Shown: positions 1 through 8,757, counted from the first letter of the stretch. The stretch is DNA of 64,000 nt from CAZFBA01 sp964517135 (GCA_964517135.1 CAZFBA010000016.1:19705-83704), one strand, 5' to 3'. Notes: generated by a model not told the origin, from the sequence alone. Numbers and translations: made by a program.

Positions 1-271
1 CAGAATGATGAAATTTAACAACAAGGTTTGTGCCCCCTAAAACCTGCCAGGTTCGGGGTTTTGTAAAGTATACCTCTTTGTAGGCGTGAACATTTTTAAG
101 TTGAATTCCTTTATCCAGAGCTTCATTCAGCTCGGGAAGATCTACTATTTCTGATGCCTGAGCTTTTACTGGCAGGTGAGAACCTGTTATTAACAGGCAA
201 GCAAGTATAAATATAACATTTAAAAGTTTTTTTAGCCAGTAGTGTAGATTTAGGTAACTTCTTTTATCCAT
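1..271 (-). CDS. Secreted protein, N-terminal part only (possible BcsB-like)
   Basis: The first 90 codons of a gene that runs off the left edge. The product starts MDKRSYLNLHYWLKK, followed by a hydrophobic stretch (about residues 15-32) and a likely signal-peptidase site near VKAQA, so it should be exported. ATG at 271 is preceded by AGAAGGAAC at suitable spacing. The mature start includes YFTKPRTWQVLGGTNLVVKF ending in HHS, which resembles the opening of bacterial cellulose synthase regulatory subunit BcsB (a strand, then LxLxFxHS). That resemblance is short, so the family call is tentative; export is well supported. Confidence 0.6.
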   Translation of the reverse strand, partial: MDKRSYLNLHYWLKKLLNVIFILACLLITGSHLPVKAQASEIVDLPELNEALDKGIQLKNVHAYKEVYFTKPRTWQVLGGTNLVVKFHHS

Positions 272-553
272 TTATTAGTTTGTTCCTTCTGGTCAATATA
301 ACGTTAATTATTATATTATACGCAAATAGTTTATTTTATTAGAATTTGAAACTCTTAATGAGCTTATTATTGAACAAATTTATCAAAACCCTTACTGTTA
401 GTGATAATTCAGGCTTTAATACTAATGATAATCTTATTTTAAGGTGATATTTGGTTAAAAGATTTTAAAATGTTGTTTAAATATGTGCAAGAAAAATATT
501 TTTCATGCTAAATTAATTAGTGTATAAAATGCACTTAATATCGCAGGTATTTA

Positions 554-730
554 ATGGTGTTAATGATGAATACTGACAACAAAAAGAACCTCAACGAAGA
601 TATAAACGAAGATCTACAAATACTTTACAGAAGCGAAAGCACCAGAAGAATTGTCAATAGCATTGAAAATATTATTTGTGATCTTAACGAAATTAAAAAA
701 GATCTATCAGAATTACAGAGTTTAAAATAA
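554..730 (+). CDS. Small charged hypothetical protein
   Basis: A 58-codon open frame starting ATG at 554, or 55 codons from ATG at 563. It encodes a very charged helical peptide (MMNTDNKKNLNEDINEDLQI near the start, ending ELQSLK). There is a TATAAA box about 25 bases upstream but only a weak AGG-type ribosome site. I do not recognise a family. The composition (Asn, Asp, Glu, Lys, Ile rich, amphipathic) suits a short coiled coil. It stands alone between long AT-rich gaps, so it could also be a chance frame. Confidence 0.4.
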   Translation: MVLMMNTDNKKNLNEDINEDLQILYRSESTRRIVNSIENIICDLNEIKKDLSELQSLK

Positions 731-1310
731 ATTATTTCTTAAAAATTAAGGCAGACAAAGCTTTTATACTTTCTCAGAGATACTGATTGCTGTGGTTATA
801 AACTTTTTAAAGAACGTTTTTTTTGTGTTCAAATGTAACAGATCTAAACAAATCTTAACAATAATTGTTATTGTTAATAATTAAAAAAGTGAATATAGTT
901 AAATGGCTTGATTTTGTTAATTGAAATGAAATGTGAAGAAAGAAAATAGTTTGTTATAAATATATATGTATTTCTTTTCACAGGGAAACCCTGTATTAAC
1001 CAGCAAGCGCAAGAATCTTCTCTATTTAAATAGAAATAGTACAAAGCAATTGATGAATATTATTTCACCAAATCTGGATTTTTTTGTATAATTTAATTTG
1101 ATATTACTTACCAAGGAGACTTATAATTACATTTATTGTTTTAAAAAAGCAATAAATTGCTAAAACTATTGTTAGTTCGTTTTTTGAAATTTAAAAAAAA
1201 GTGTAAATTATTTTTGAGGTAATGTTTTAGAATTAATAAGATAATTTATTGCTTAGTATAATAAGTTTGTTTGTCTTATTTTTACGTAGTAAGGAACCAG
1301 AAAAGATTAT
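731..1310. other. AT-rich gap upstream of the winged-helix regulator
   Basis: No gene seen in 580 bases. It holds a small perfect hairpin at 981-993 (CAGGG-AAA-CCCTG), long A/T runs, and a TATAAT-containing 21-mer at 1087-1107 that recurs upstream of kdsD. It is likely leader and promoter sequence for the gene at 1311. Confidence 0.5.
1087..1107 (+). promoter_or_regulatory. Shared 21-mer with TATAAT, copy 1
   Basis: TATAATTYAATTTGATAT followed by YAC. The same 21 bases occur at 6138-6158 with 19 of 21 identical. Both copies sit upstream of a gene (about 220 and 100 bases) and both begin with a perfect -10 hexamer. No convincing -35 box is visible 16-18 bases upstream, so this is a candidate promoter or regulator site only. 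Confidence 0.3.
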
Positions 1311-1724
1311 ATGAGTTCAACAAACACAAAACTAAAAGGTAAACTGGAGAGACTCGTTCTAATTGCTGTTCGCAACATTCAGCGAAGAGATGACAAATAT
1401 GTAACAGCCAAAGATGTTGTGGACTATCTCAAAGAGGAATATGATAAGAAGTATTTTCCTCAAACAGTTACAACCGTACTCAAAAGACTTGAGAGCAAAG
1501 AGCAATTAGATAAGGTTAGTTATGGCGCAAACAGATGTGCTTACTTTGATCCCAAGGTAAGAGCTGGCCAGGAAGGTGATCTCATTTGGGAGAAATTCCA
1601 GGAGTTTGCTGATGAATTTTATTTCGGTGATATTGAGCAGGCTTTAAATAGCGTAAATAAAGAAGTCGTCAAAAGACTTAAGAAAATTAAATCTAAAAAA
1701 ATCGTAGAGTCTCCAGAAGCTTAA
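1311..1724 (+). CDS. Winged helix-turn-helix protein (BlaI/MecI-like fold, unassigned)
   Basis: A 137-residue protein. Residues about 25-75 read as a winged helix: a helix with TAKDVVDYLKEEYDKK, a recognition-type helix with FPQTVTTVLKRLESKEQL, and a wing with VSYGANRCAYFDP. The TTVLKRLxSKEQL pattern resembles the TVxxLLxRLxxKGxL of BlaI/MecI repressors, but the BlaI C-terminal dimerisation part is not evident; instead the tail is basic (VVKRLKKIKSKK). ATG follows AAGGAACC about 15 bases upstream. It is monocistronic, followed by 90 bases before the TetR operator. The DNA-binding role is inferred from fold; target unknown. Confidence 0.65.
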   Translation: MSSTNTKLKGKLERLVLIAVRNIQRRDDKYVTAKDVVDYLKEEYDKKYFPQTVTTVLKRLESKEQLDKVSYGANRCAYFDPKVRAGQEGDLIWEKFQEFADEFYFGDIEQALNSVNKEVVKRLKKIKSKKIVESPEA

Positions 1725-1816
1725 TCTTTATACGTTATTTTGTAATAAATATTAATAATAAAAGTATTTATTATACTTTTGAGCAGTTGAAAATTTGATC
1801 TTGATTGAATACAATT

Positions 1817-1842
1817 AAACTGAATGAATATTCATTCAGTTT
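1817..1842. promoter_or_regulatory. Perfect 26-bp palindrome, probable TetR operator
   Basis: AAACTGAATGAAT followed directly by its exact reverse complement, with no spacer. It contains the TGAATGAATANTCATTCA type core known from TetR-family fatty-acid repressors such as Bacillus FadR/YsiA. It lies about 95 bases upstream of the TetR gene at 1936 with no other gene between, so autoregulation is the simplest reading. Confidence 0.75.
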
Positions 1843-1935
1843 GCTGTACGGGCAATTAAATATATTAATGCTAATACCCTGCCAGCTCATAGCAAAATTC
1901 TGGAATAAATGAAACTTTATAATGGAGTCAACACT

Positions 1936-2529
1936 ATGACCAGCAAAAAAACTGATAAATATGAACTGATAATTGAATCAGCTATACAACTATATGCAAA
2001 AAAAGGTTTCCACAACACAAAGATAAAAGATATTACCGATAATGCCTCACTGGCTGCAGGTACATTTTATTTGTATTTTAAAAATAAAGAAGATCTGCTA
2101 GAAGCACTTTTAAAAAAATACCTGGAGCTCGGCTTTGTTAGATTAGAAGATATTTATCACCAGAATATACCGGCAAAAGAGAAATTATTACTATTTATTA
2201 GTGAAAACATTGATTTTTTCTTTGATCACCAGTATTTTTTCATGATATATGCTGAATATTCATCAAAAAAAGATGAGTTCCACCCCATTAAAAAACATTA
2301 TGAATTTATTATTAAATATCTGGATATGGTATCAAACATTATTAAACAGGGCCAGAATGAAGGTCAATTCAAGCAAAATATCAATTTAAAAATAGCTTCG
2401 AGATCTTTAAGAGGCATGATTGTTATGAATTTAATAGCTATTCTGGTTTTTAAAGATCCCTCTGGCATTACAAAAGAAGAATTATCAGATAATATTTCAG
2501 GTATTTTTATTAATGGTATTTCTGTATGA
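1936..2529 (+). CDS. TetR/AcrR family transcriptional regulator
   Basis: An N-terminal TetR HTH (about residues 8-55) shows the family features: IIESAIQLYAKKGFHNTKIK, then ITDNASLAAGTFYLYFKNKE. The remainder is the helical ligand-binding and dimerisation domain. I chose ATG 1936 because GGAG lies 8 bases upstream; an in-frame ATG at 1909 would add nine residues but has only a weak GGA. The palindrome at 1817-1842 matches operators of TetR members that sense acyl-CoA, but the ligand is not readable from sequence. No obvious target operon is adjacent, as the next gene is 250 bases away and unrelated. Confidence 0.9.
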   Translation: MTSKKTDKYELIIESAIQLYAKKGFHNTKIKDITDNASLAAGTFYLYFKNKEDLLEALLKKYLELGFVRLEDIYHQNIPAKEKLLLFISENIDFFFDHQYFFMIYAEYSSKKDEFHPIKKHYEFIIKYLDMVSNIIKQGQNEGQFKQNINLKIASRSLRGMIVMNLIAILVFKDPSGITKEELSDNISGIFINGISV

Positions 2530-2779
2530 TAAGTATAAACCTGAAAACAGCTTTTAGATCAGGTTTTAATACTATTGTGCTTTCTGATTCTGTCTTTTGA
2601 AAATTGAATATTTTTTAAGTTATGCACTGATCAAGTAAAACTGTATAAATTCTCTTTTGAAGTGGATTTTTGATATAATTTGATGAAGTTATCTGGTATT
2701 GTTTTTATAATACGTATGAATTGTAATTCCCATTAGTTCATTATACTTGATTAATAGAGAATGAAAACAGGAAGTTTAT

Positions 2780-3634
2780 ATGAGTGATAATAATAAAGCA
2801 AAAAAAATTATTCTCGATGTTATTACAGGTCTGCCATTTATTTTAACAGTGATCATTATTGCTACCCTTCTCGTTTTCTGGGCTTATATTCACCCGCATT
2901 CAAATTATGTAGTGAATTCAAGCGTATTGACAAAAGATAGTTACCTAGAAATAGATAAAGAAGGTCATCTTAAATATGCTTTTAATGCTAATTTATTTGA
3001 TGTTATAGATAAAAATGAGACTTTTCAGACTGATATTTCTGAAAAAGAGCTTCAAAGAGCACTATTAAAAAAGGAAATGGAGTTATTGAAGATCTACCAT
3101 AATAACCCTGATAGTGCTCAGGCTAATTTTGACCTTGGGGTATGGTATTTATTTACTGCCGGCATTAGAAACAACCTTTCTCAAATGAGAGAAGGTAGAC
3201 AAAACAGGCTTCTTGCAGGTTATTATTATCTGAAACGCTTTAATCTTATGACTTCCAGAGAGAAAGCTGTTGAAGAGTTGAATCAAAATATTAATCTCTT
3301 TCTTAATGAAAAGATGAATGAATCTCCTGTATTCTATAATGGCCTTACCCGGGAACTATCAAGAACACCGGATGATCCTCTGGAAGGGCTTGAAAGAGAA
3401 AAACATGAGCTGCTTGAATTATTTATAGAAGAAAAAAGCGAAGAAAATCTGATGAAGTTGTGTGATTATTATCATAATAATATTGACGATGCTGAAAATT
3501 CACTTAAACTGGCTTATATCAAAGCGGGTATTTTCTGTTATAGCCAGCTGGCTGACTTGATGCCGGAAGATGAAGATGTAAAACTAAGAGAATCTGTATT
3601 AAAAAATAAGCTTAAAACCTTTGCATTTAGGTAA
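2780..3634 (+). CDS. Membrane-anchored hypothetical protein
   Basis: 284 residues with a short cytoplasmic start (MSDNNKAKKIILD), one transmembrane helix at about residues 14-36, then a soluble, mostly helical domain predicted outside the membrane. Residues about 95-175 have TPR-like helix pairs (NPDSAQANFDLGVWYLFTAG, and a tyrosine-rich AGYYYLKRF). ATG follows AGGAAG. It is followed 110 bases later by the phosphohexomutase in the same orientation, but there is no overlap or tight spacing. I do not recognise a family. Confidence 0.75.
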   Translation: MSDNNKAKKIILDVITGLPFILTVIIIATLLVFWAYIHPHSNYVVNSSVLTKDSYLEIDKEGHLKYAFNANLFDVIDKNETFQTDISEKELQRALLKKEMELLKIYHNNPDSAQANFDLGVWYLFTAGIRNNLSQMREGRQNRLLAGYYYLKRFNLMTSREKAVEELNQNINLFLNEKMNESPVFYNGLTRELSRTPDDPLEGLEREKHELLELFIEEKSEENLMKLCDYYHNNIDDAENSLKLAYIKAGIFCYSQLADLMPEDEDVKLRESVLKNKLKTFAFR

Positions 3635-3744
3635 AGAGGTTCTTTTGAAGGGGTTTTAACAAAATTGTACATTGTTTGCTGGTTTTTTTTAAAATAGAAT
3701 AAACCTGAATTGATAGTTGTTATTAATTAAATGAGGATGATGAA

Positions 3745-5190
3745 ATGACCCGAAAAATAAAGTTTGGAACCGATGGCTGGAGATCTATAATTGCTGATGA
3801 ATTTACTTTTGATAATGTTGAACTGGTTACAAAAGCTATAGTTGGGTATATAAAACAAACATATTCACCTGAAAGACCTGTAGTAATTGGTTATGATACA
3901 AGGTTTTTGGCGAATAAATTTGCAGAAAGAGCCGCTAAGGTTATAAACTCATTTGGCCTGAATGTTAAACTTACTAAAAGAGACGCCCCCACACCTGTTG
4001 TGGCTTTTAGCGCAAAAGAGCTTGAAAGTGCTGGAGCATTAATGTTTACAGCCAGTCATAATCCGCCAGAATACTGTGGTATTAAATATATTCCTGATTA
4101 CGCAGGGCCGGCTACTCCTGATATTACTGATATTATAGTTAGTAATGTTGAAAAACTACAGAACGGTGATGATAGTTTTCTGTCAAAGCCTACCAGCGAA
4201 GGAGTAACAGAAAAGTTTGACCCACGTCCGGCTTATATGGCTTGGGTAAGGAAGATTGTCGATCTTGATAAAATTAAACAAAACCCCGCAAAAGTTTATT
4301 ATGACCCGATGTATTCCACAGGCCGTGGCTATCTTGACGAATTATTAAAAGAAGCAGGGTGTGATGTGACAGTACTTCATGACTGGATTGATCCACTCTA
4401 TGGAGGAAGTATGCCCGAACCTAAAGCTGAATATCTTTCAGAAGTTACAGATCTCGTTAAAAAAGATGGCAATGCTATTGGTTTTGGTACAGATGGAGAT
4501 GCTGATAGATTTGGTGTTATAGATGAAACAGGCGCTTATTATATGCCTAACTTTGTTATAGCTGTTCTATTAAGGCATTTAATAAAAAATAAAGGTTATA
4601 AGGGTTCTATAGTAAGAACAGTAGCAACTACACATATGCTTGACGGTCTGGCAGAAGAATATGGGCTTAAAATACATGAAACACCGGTAGGTTTCAAGCA
4701 CATAGGACAGATTATGCGTCAGGAAGATGTCGTAATAGGCGGTGAAGAATCTGGAGGGCTGTCAATACTTCATCACATACCTGAAAAGGATGGCATTGTG
4801 GCCAATCTTTCTATTGTGGAAGCTATGGCATATGAAAAGAAACCCCTAAAAGATATATTGAAAGAGCTTAAAGAAGAAGTAGGTACTGACTTTTTCCATG
4901 AGAGGCTTGATTTGAAAGTTAGCGATAAAATAAAAGTTGATTTTGTCAAAATGTGCGGTGAAAACCCACCTGCATCAATCAATGGAATCAAGGTTAAAAA
5001 GGTATCAACGATGGATGGAGCCAAGCTTTACCTTGAAGATGGCACCTGGATACTTACAAGGCCCAGCGGAACAGAGCCTTTGCTTAGAATCTATTTTGAA
5101 GCTCACACAGTTGAAGGCCTTAAAGGCATGATTGCTGATATGAAAAAATTGCTGGAAGATATGAAAAAAAAGGATAATGCTCTGGTATAG
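3745..5190 (+). CDS. Phosphoglucomutase/phosphomannomutase family protein
   Basis: An alpha-D-phosphohexomutase that moves phosphate between C1 and C6 of a hexose phosphate, supplying sugar-1-phosphates for envelope sugars. All four family motifs are present: the active-site serine loop TASHNP (about residues 102-107), the Mg-binding loop GTDGDADRFG (about 247-256), the sugar loop GGEESGG (about 332) and the phosphate loop TRPSGTEP (about 437). Length 481 is normal. GAGGATGATGAA precedes the ATG. Substrate (glucose, mannose or glucosamine) cannot be fixed from motifs alone. It converges on clpS with an 8-base gap. Confidence 0.95.
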   Translation: MTRKIKFGTDGWRSIIADEFTFDNVELVTKAIVGYIKQTYSPERPVVIGYDTRFLANKFAERAAKVINSFGLNVKLTKRDAPTPVVAFSAKELESAGALMFTASHNPPEYCGIKYIPDYAGPATPDITDIIVSNVEKLQNGDDSFLSKPTSEGVTEKFDPRPAYMAWVRKIVDLDKIKQNPAKVYYDPMYSTGRGYLDELLKEAGCDVTVLHDWIDPLYGGSMPEPKAEYLSEVTDLVKKDGNAIGFGTDGDADRFGVIDETGAYYMPNFVIAVLLRHLIKNKGYKGSIVRTVATTHMLDGLAEEYGLKIHETPVGFKHIGQIMRQEDVVIGGEESGGLSILHHIPEKDGIVANLSIVEAMAYEKKPLKDILKELKEEVGTDFFHERLDLKVSDKIKVDFVKMCGENPPASINGIKVKKVSTMDGAKLYLEDGTWILTRPSGTEPLLRIYFEAHTVEGLKGMIADMKKLLEDMKKKDNALV

Positions 5191-5198
5191 ATTGTCAC

Positions 5199-5477
5199 CT
5201 ACTCTGGCTCTATTGTTGAGGTCAGGCCAAAACCGTTAAGCATTTCACTGTAAAACTCGGCCATCTCTAACGGTACAACAGTTACAACACTGCAACCGGT
5301 ATTGTGTGCTTCCCACATAATATCTATGGCTTTCTTTGGAGTAAGGGTATTTACTGTTTTGAGCAGGCAAACAACTACATAATCAACTGAATTATGATCG
5401 TCATTATGCAGAATAACCTTGTATTTCGGCGTAAGCTGCTTTTTACTCCGGGTTTTTTCCTGAAGTTCTGTACTCAT
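5199..5477 (-). CDS. clpS: ATP-dependent Clp protease adaptor ClpS
   Basis: A 92-residue N-degron adaptor that delivers proteins with destabilising N-terminal residues to ClpAP/ClpCP. The core starts with PKYKVILHNDDHNSVDYVV, where the NDD and the later AH (WEAHNTG) correspond to the residues that bind the alpha-amino group. The C-terminus GLTSTIEPE is the form seen in cyanobacterial and plastid ClpS rather than the proteobacterial one, a useful taxonomic hint. The gene stands alone, convergent with the phosphohexomutase; no clpA or clpC is adjacent. Confidence 0.95.
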   Translation of the reverse strand: MSTELQEKTRSKKQLTPKYKVILHNDDHNSVDYVVVCLLKTVNTLTPKKAIDIMWEAHNTGCSVVTVVPLEMAEFYSEMLNGFGLTSTIEPE

Positions 5478-5731
5478 ATTCTGAAATGCCTGACTAAAAA
5501 GACTACTTCTTTTATTTTAACCATTTTCCTGAGATGCTTCAATATAAATGCAGGCTTACAGTAATATTCTGTGATGAATTTTTTTAATATTTTTACATTA
5601 CTGTCCGCTTAAAGACCTATCTCTTTGCTGAACCCTGTTTAATAATTTTTGCCAGTTTCTTTAATTTTACTTCCTGAAAATTTTCTAATCCAAAACAGAT
5701 ATTATGACCGGTTTTATACATCTAGAACCTC

Positions 5732-5767
5732 TGATTAATTAAGGAATTACTGATTCAAGCAAAAACA
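5732..5767 (+). repeat. 36-base dispersed repeat, copy 1
   Basis: Matches 10180-10215 at 34 of 36 positions. It begins TGATTAATTAAGGAATTACT and ends GATTCAAGCAAAAACA. Both copies are intergenic. The inner ACTGATTC(C)AG also appears, inverted, in the repeat pair at 13240 and 60559. Confidence 0.75.
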
Positions 5768-5810
5768 GGGATAGAATCTGATACCGAATCGCAATCAACA
5801 GGCTATAAAA

Positions 5811-5845
5811 GTCTTTACGAGCTAAGCGAAGCAATCCATCCAGTG
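5811..5845 (+). repeat. Degenerate REP-like element
   Basis: Contains ACGAGCTAAGCGAAGCAATC followed by CATCCAGTG. This resembles the widespread bacterial intergenic element with the form CATTGCGAGNNNAGCGAAGCAATCCAG. Only one degraded copy is seen in this window, so it looks like a fossil. Confidence 0.35.
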
Positions 5846-5942
5846 TTTATATTTATCCTGGATAACCACATCAGACCAAAAGCTGTCCTCGCAATATCAA
5901 TAGTTTATTGAATGCCTGAATTAGCCAGAAATAAAACTCTCT

Positions 5943-5967
5943 CCGGGGCGAACTAAGTTCGCTCCGG
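5943..5967. repeat. 11-bp stem, 3-base loop hairpin
   Basis: CCGGGGCGAAC, loop TAA, then GTTCGCTCCGG; every position pairs, with one G-T wobble. It is GC-rich in an otherwise AT-rich gap and lacks a T-run, so it is not a classical terminator. Its three-base loop matches the hairpins near the right end of the window. Confidence 0.6.
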
Positions 5968-6137
5968 TAGTTATTAGTCTCTTTAAAACTTTTAAGTTGC
6001 CCTGAACACAGCTAAGGATCTATTTTTGAGAGATTTTTTGGGCTTCATCTTCAGAATAACAGCTTATACATTTTCTTCACAAAACGGGGTATTAAGGACT
6101 TTTTTAAATCTATTATTTTTTACTGCGTAACTTCTGT

Positions 6138-6158
6138 TATAATTCAATTTGATATCAC
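6138..6158 (+). promoter_or_regulatory. Shared 21-mer with TATAAT, copy 2
   Basis: TATAATTCAATTTGATAT followed by CAC, 19 of 21 identical to 1087-1107. It lies 82 bases before the kdsD start and is a plausible -10 region for kdsD-kdsC, although no good -35 box is visible. Confidence 0.35.
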
Positions 6159-6239
6159 AATATTAAGACTAATGAATAACTACAATGATAAACTTTTTAG
6201 TTAAGCACTGATCTTATATATTATTTACCGGAGGACAAA

Positions 6240-7223
6240 TTGGCAGTTAATAAAGTGAAACCTGATATTATTGAAAGAGCAAGAAATGTTCTTGATCTTG
6301 AATCACGGGCTATAAAAGCAATTCGGGATTCACTCGATGAAACATTTGAAAACGCAATAAATATTTTACTTGAATGTAAAGGCCGTGTTGTTGTTACAGG
6401 TATGGGTAAATCAGGGCTTGTTGGCCGTAAAATCTCAGCCACGTTTTCTTCTACTGGCACTCCATCATTTTTTATGCATCCTGCTGAAGGCTCTCACGGA
6501 GACTCAGGAGCTGTTATGAAAAACGACGTTGTTCTTGCAATATCAAATAGTGGAGAAACGCAAGAATTGTTGTATCTTCTACCGTTAATAAAGAGACTTG
6601 GCCTTAAAATGATTGCTATGACAGGCCATAAAGAATCAACACTGGCGCAGAAAAGTAATGTGACACTCAATATAGCAGTGGATAAAGAAGCCTGCCCATT
6701 GGGCCTTGCCCCTACTGCCAGCACAACTGCTACAATGGCTTTAGGAGATGCCCTTGCTATTGTATTACTGGAAAAAAGAGGCTTTACTCCTGAAGATTTT
6801 CTTATGTTTCACCCGTCAGGCAAGCTGGGTAAAGGCCTCCTGTGGCGGGTAGAAGACCTTATGGTTTCTGGAAACAATATGCCTGTCGTTAAAGAGAATA
6901 TTACTTTCCATGAATCTCTCTATACAATATCTGAAAAAGGCCTGGGAATGGCTGTTGTAGTTGACCAGAATTCTAAAATGACAGGCATTATTACTGACGG
7001 CGATATTAGAAGAGCCCTCAATAAATCACCCGATACCAGCAAAACTATTGTTAAAGACGTTATGACACGCAACCCAAAAACTATTGAACCTTCTGCACTG
7101 GCTGCTTCAGCATTGCAGCTTATGGAACAGTTCTCTATTACATCCATTGTTATCATTGATGAAAATAATATACCCTGCGGGGTTTTGCATATACACCATT
7201 TGTTAAGAGCAGGAGTCGCCTGA
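6240..7223 (+). CDS. kdsD: Arabinose-5-phosphate isomerase KdsD/KpsF
   Basis: Converts ribulose-5-phosphate to arabinose-5-phosphate, the first step of KDO synthesis for LPS inner core. An N-terminal SIS domain (about residues 35-180) has VVTGMGKSGLVGRKISATF and the sugar-isomerase signature AISNSGETQELL. Two CBS domains fill about 205-327. Length 327 is typical. The start is TTG at 6240, fixed by CCGGAGGACAAA directly upstream. kdsC overlaps its stop codon by one base, so the two are translationally coupled. Its presence is strong evidence for an LPS-bearing outer membrane. Confidence 0.97.
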   Translation: MAVNKVKPDIIERARNVLDLESRAIKAIRDSLDETFENAINILLECKGRVVVTGMGKSGLVGRKISATFSSTGTPSFFMHPAEGSHGDSGAVMKNDVVLAISNSGETQELLYLLPLIKRLGLKMIAMTGHKESTLAQKSNVTLNIAVDKEACPLGLAPTASTTATMALGDALAIVLLEKRGFTPEDFLMFHPSGKLGKGLLWRVEDLMVSGNNMPVVKENITFHESLYTISEKGLGMAVVVDQNSKMTGIITDGDIRRALNKSPDTSKTIVKDVMTRNPKTIEPSALAASALQLMEQFSITSIVIIDENNIPCGVLHIHHLLRAGVA

Positions 7224-7729
7224 TGCAACCATTTAAACGATTTGAAGATAAATTGTCAGCAATTAAAATGCTTGCCCTCGATGTAGATGGGGTATTGACA
7301 AAAGGAGATCTCATATATACTGCAAGCGGAGAGTTTATAAAAGTCTTTAACGTTAAAGATGGCCTGGGCCTTAAACTTTTACAGGAAAAAGGTATCATTG
7401 TTGCTATCATAACTGCCAGAAAATCAGACGTTGTTACAACAAGAATGAAAGAACTCGGCATAAGGTTTTTATATCAGGGAGTTGATGACAAATTGCAGCT
7501 TATTGAAGATTTAACCGGTCAGTTTATGCTCTACTGGAACAATATAGCCTATATGGGTGATGACCTCAATGATCTGCCAGTAATACAAAAGGCCGGCTTT
7601 GCTGCCTGCCCATCTGACGCAATAGATGAAGTTATTTCTGCCTGCCATTATACATCCAGAAAAGAAGGCGGAAAGGGCGCTGTAAGAGAAGTGGCAGACA
7701 TGATTTTAAAATGTCAGCAAAATAAATGA
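7223..7729 (+). CDS. kdsC: 3-deoxy-D-manno-octulosonate 8-phosphate phosphatase
   Basis: Hydrolyses KDO-8-phosphate to KDO in the cytoplasm. It is a capless HAD phosphatase of 168 residues: the nucleophile motif is LDVDGVLT (about 17-24), the second motif is IITAR, and the Mg-binding motif is MGDDLNDLP. The glycine-rich C-terminal RKEGGKGAVREV typical of tetrameric KdsC is present. ATG overlaps the kdsD stop (TGATG). The KDO-8-P synthase kdsA and transferase are not in this window. Confidence 0.96.
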   Translation: MQPFKRFEDKLSAIKMLALDVDGVLTKGDLIYTASGEFIKVFNVKDGLGLKLLQEKGIIVAIITARKSDVVTTRMKELGIRFLYQGVDDKLQLIEDLTGQFMLYWNNIAYMGDDLNDLPVIQKAGFAACPSDAIDEVISACHYTSRKEGGKGAVREVADMILKCQQNK

Positions 7730-7796
7730 TTTATAATTGAAATGTTATACTTATAATATTAGATGAACTATTTGGGTTGAAGAAAAGAGTTTGATA

Positions 7797-8198
7797 ATGG
7801 CTAGAATTTTTGCAGATAAAAAATTTGTCGGAACCTGGAAATGTACAACAAAAATTAAAGAAGTCATTTTCAATGAAACTAACTTAAATTTCCCGGCTCA
7901 GGTAACAAAAATACTTTATATTTCTAATACTCAGGGTGGTACAATAATGTATTTTAGCGTTCCCGGGCCAGAATCAAGAGGCATACCAGCTGTTAAAGCC
8001 TCTGGCATAGGGGTTCAGTTTGTTTTAAGTGGACAAAACGATAAGTATAAACTCAAAGAAGATATCCGTATTAATATTAAAGACAATGCTAACCTTATAG
8101 GAGAATCTGTTCAGGAATGGAGCCTGCCCGGCAAAGGTGTGGTTGCTAAACTCATTACCAGAAGTGATTATCACAGAGTAGGCAGGATGAAAAACTGA
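7797..8198 (+). CDS. Hypothetical protein
   Basis: A 133-residue protein starting ARIFADKKFVGTWKC. It is beta-rich with alternating hydrophobics and has no signal peptide or membrane helix. ATG 7797 is chosen because AAAGAG lies about 9 bases upstream; a TTG at 7791 is the alternative. It follows kdsC by 67 bases on the same strand and ends one base before the convergent gene at 8199. The fold could be a small beta-sandwich. I do not recognise a family and no function is proposed. Confidence 0.65.
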   Translation: MARIFADKKFVGTWKCTTKIKEVIFNETNLNFPAQVTKILYISNTQGGTIMYFSVPGPESRGIPAVKASGIGVQFVLSGQNDKYKLKEDIRINIKDNANLIGESVQEWSLPGKGVVAKLITRSDYHRVGRMKN

Positions 8199-8657
8199 TT
8201 ATTGAATAATTTCTAGCCTGGCAGAATAGCTGTTTAGACTGTATCTTATAGTAACGATATAATATTTGCCATGCTGGTCTTCCATCAGTGTGATGTCCAT
8301 TTTTTTTTGCTTTTTTGGTAGCTCGGAACGGTCAAAAACAGGTATTAAAGCTATTGTATCGTCGATTCTTTTGAACAAAAGATAGGTGACATTGTTTTCT
8401 GAGAAGGGTTTTACAAGATAATAGCCGGGCTGCAAGACTTCTTTATCATTACGGCTCATTCTTGGTATTCTTATAAGGGCATAAGGGCTGTAAAATTTGC
8501 CTTTATAGTCACTATCTTCAAAGGGTATTTCCTGCATACTACGGGGTATGTCTGGCCTGAAGCTGTTTTTGTATATCTCATCTTTGTTTAAATCTTCTGC
8601 AAACCCTGAAGACGTTGTGAGTATAATAAAAATTATAAATACTAAAATTATTCTCAT
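8199..8657 (-). CDS. Secreted hypothetical protein
   Basis: 152 residues with a clear signal peptide: MRIILVFIIFIILTTSSGFA and cleavage near GFA-ED. The mature part is beta-rich with a proline-containing opening (RPDIPRSMQEIPFEDSDYKG) and a middle segment that begins LQPGYYLVKPF. It has no membrane helix beyond the signal and no cysteine pairs. The gene stands alone; its stop codon abuts that of the gene on the other strand. No recognised family. Confidence 0.65.
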   Translation of the reverse strand: MRIILVFIIFIILTTSSGFAEDLNKDEIYKNSFRPDIPRSMQEIPFEDSDYKGKFYSPYALIRIPRMSRNDKEVLQPGYYLVKPFSENNVTYLLFKRIDDTIALIPVFDRSELPKKQKKMDITLMEDQHGKYYIVTIRYSLNSYSARLEIIQ

Positions 8658-8757
8658 ATTTTAAATATTAACTGATAAATTAGTTTTTGACCATAATCAT
8701 ACTCTCTAGTTATAATAAGCTAAATACTTCATAGAAAATCAGTAAATAACTTAAAAA

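Larger units (their letters stand above)
5478..6239. other. Long non-coding gap between clpS and kdsD
   Basis: 762 bases without a credible gene. It contains a copy of a 36-base dispersed repeat (5732-5767), a degenerate REP-like stretch (5811-5845), an 11-bp hairpin (5943-5967) and a TATAAT 21-mer (6138-6158) shared with 1087-1107. The last 20 bases hold the strong GGAGG of kdsD. Confidence 0.6.
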
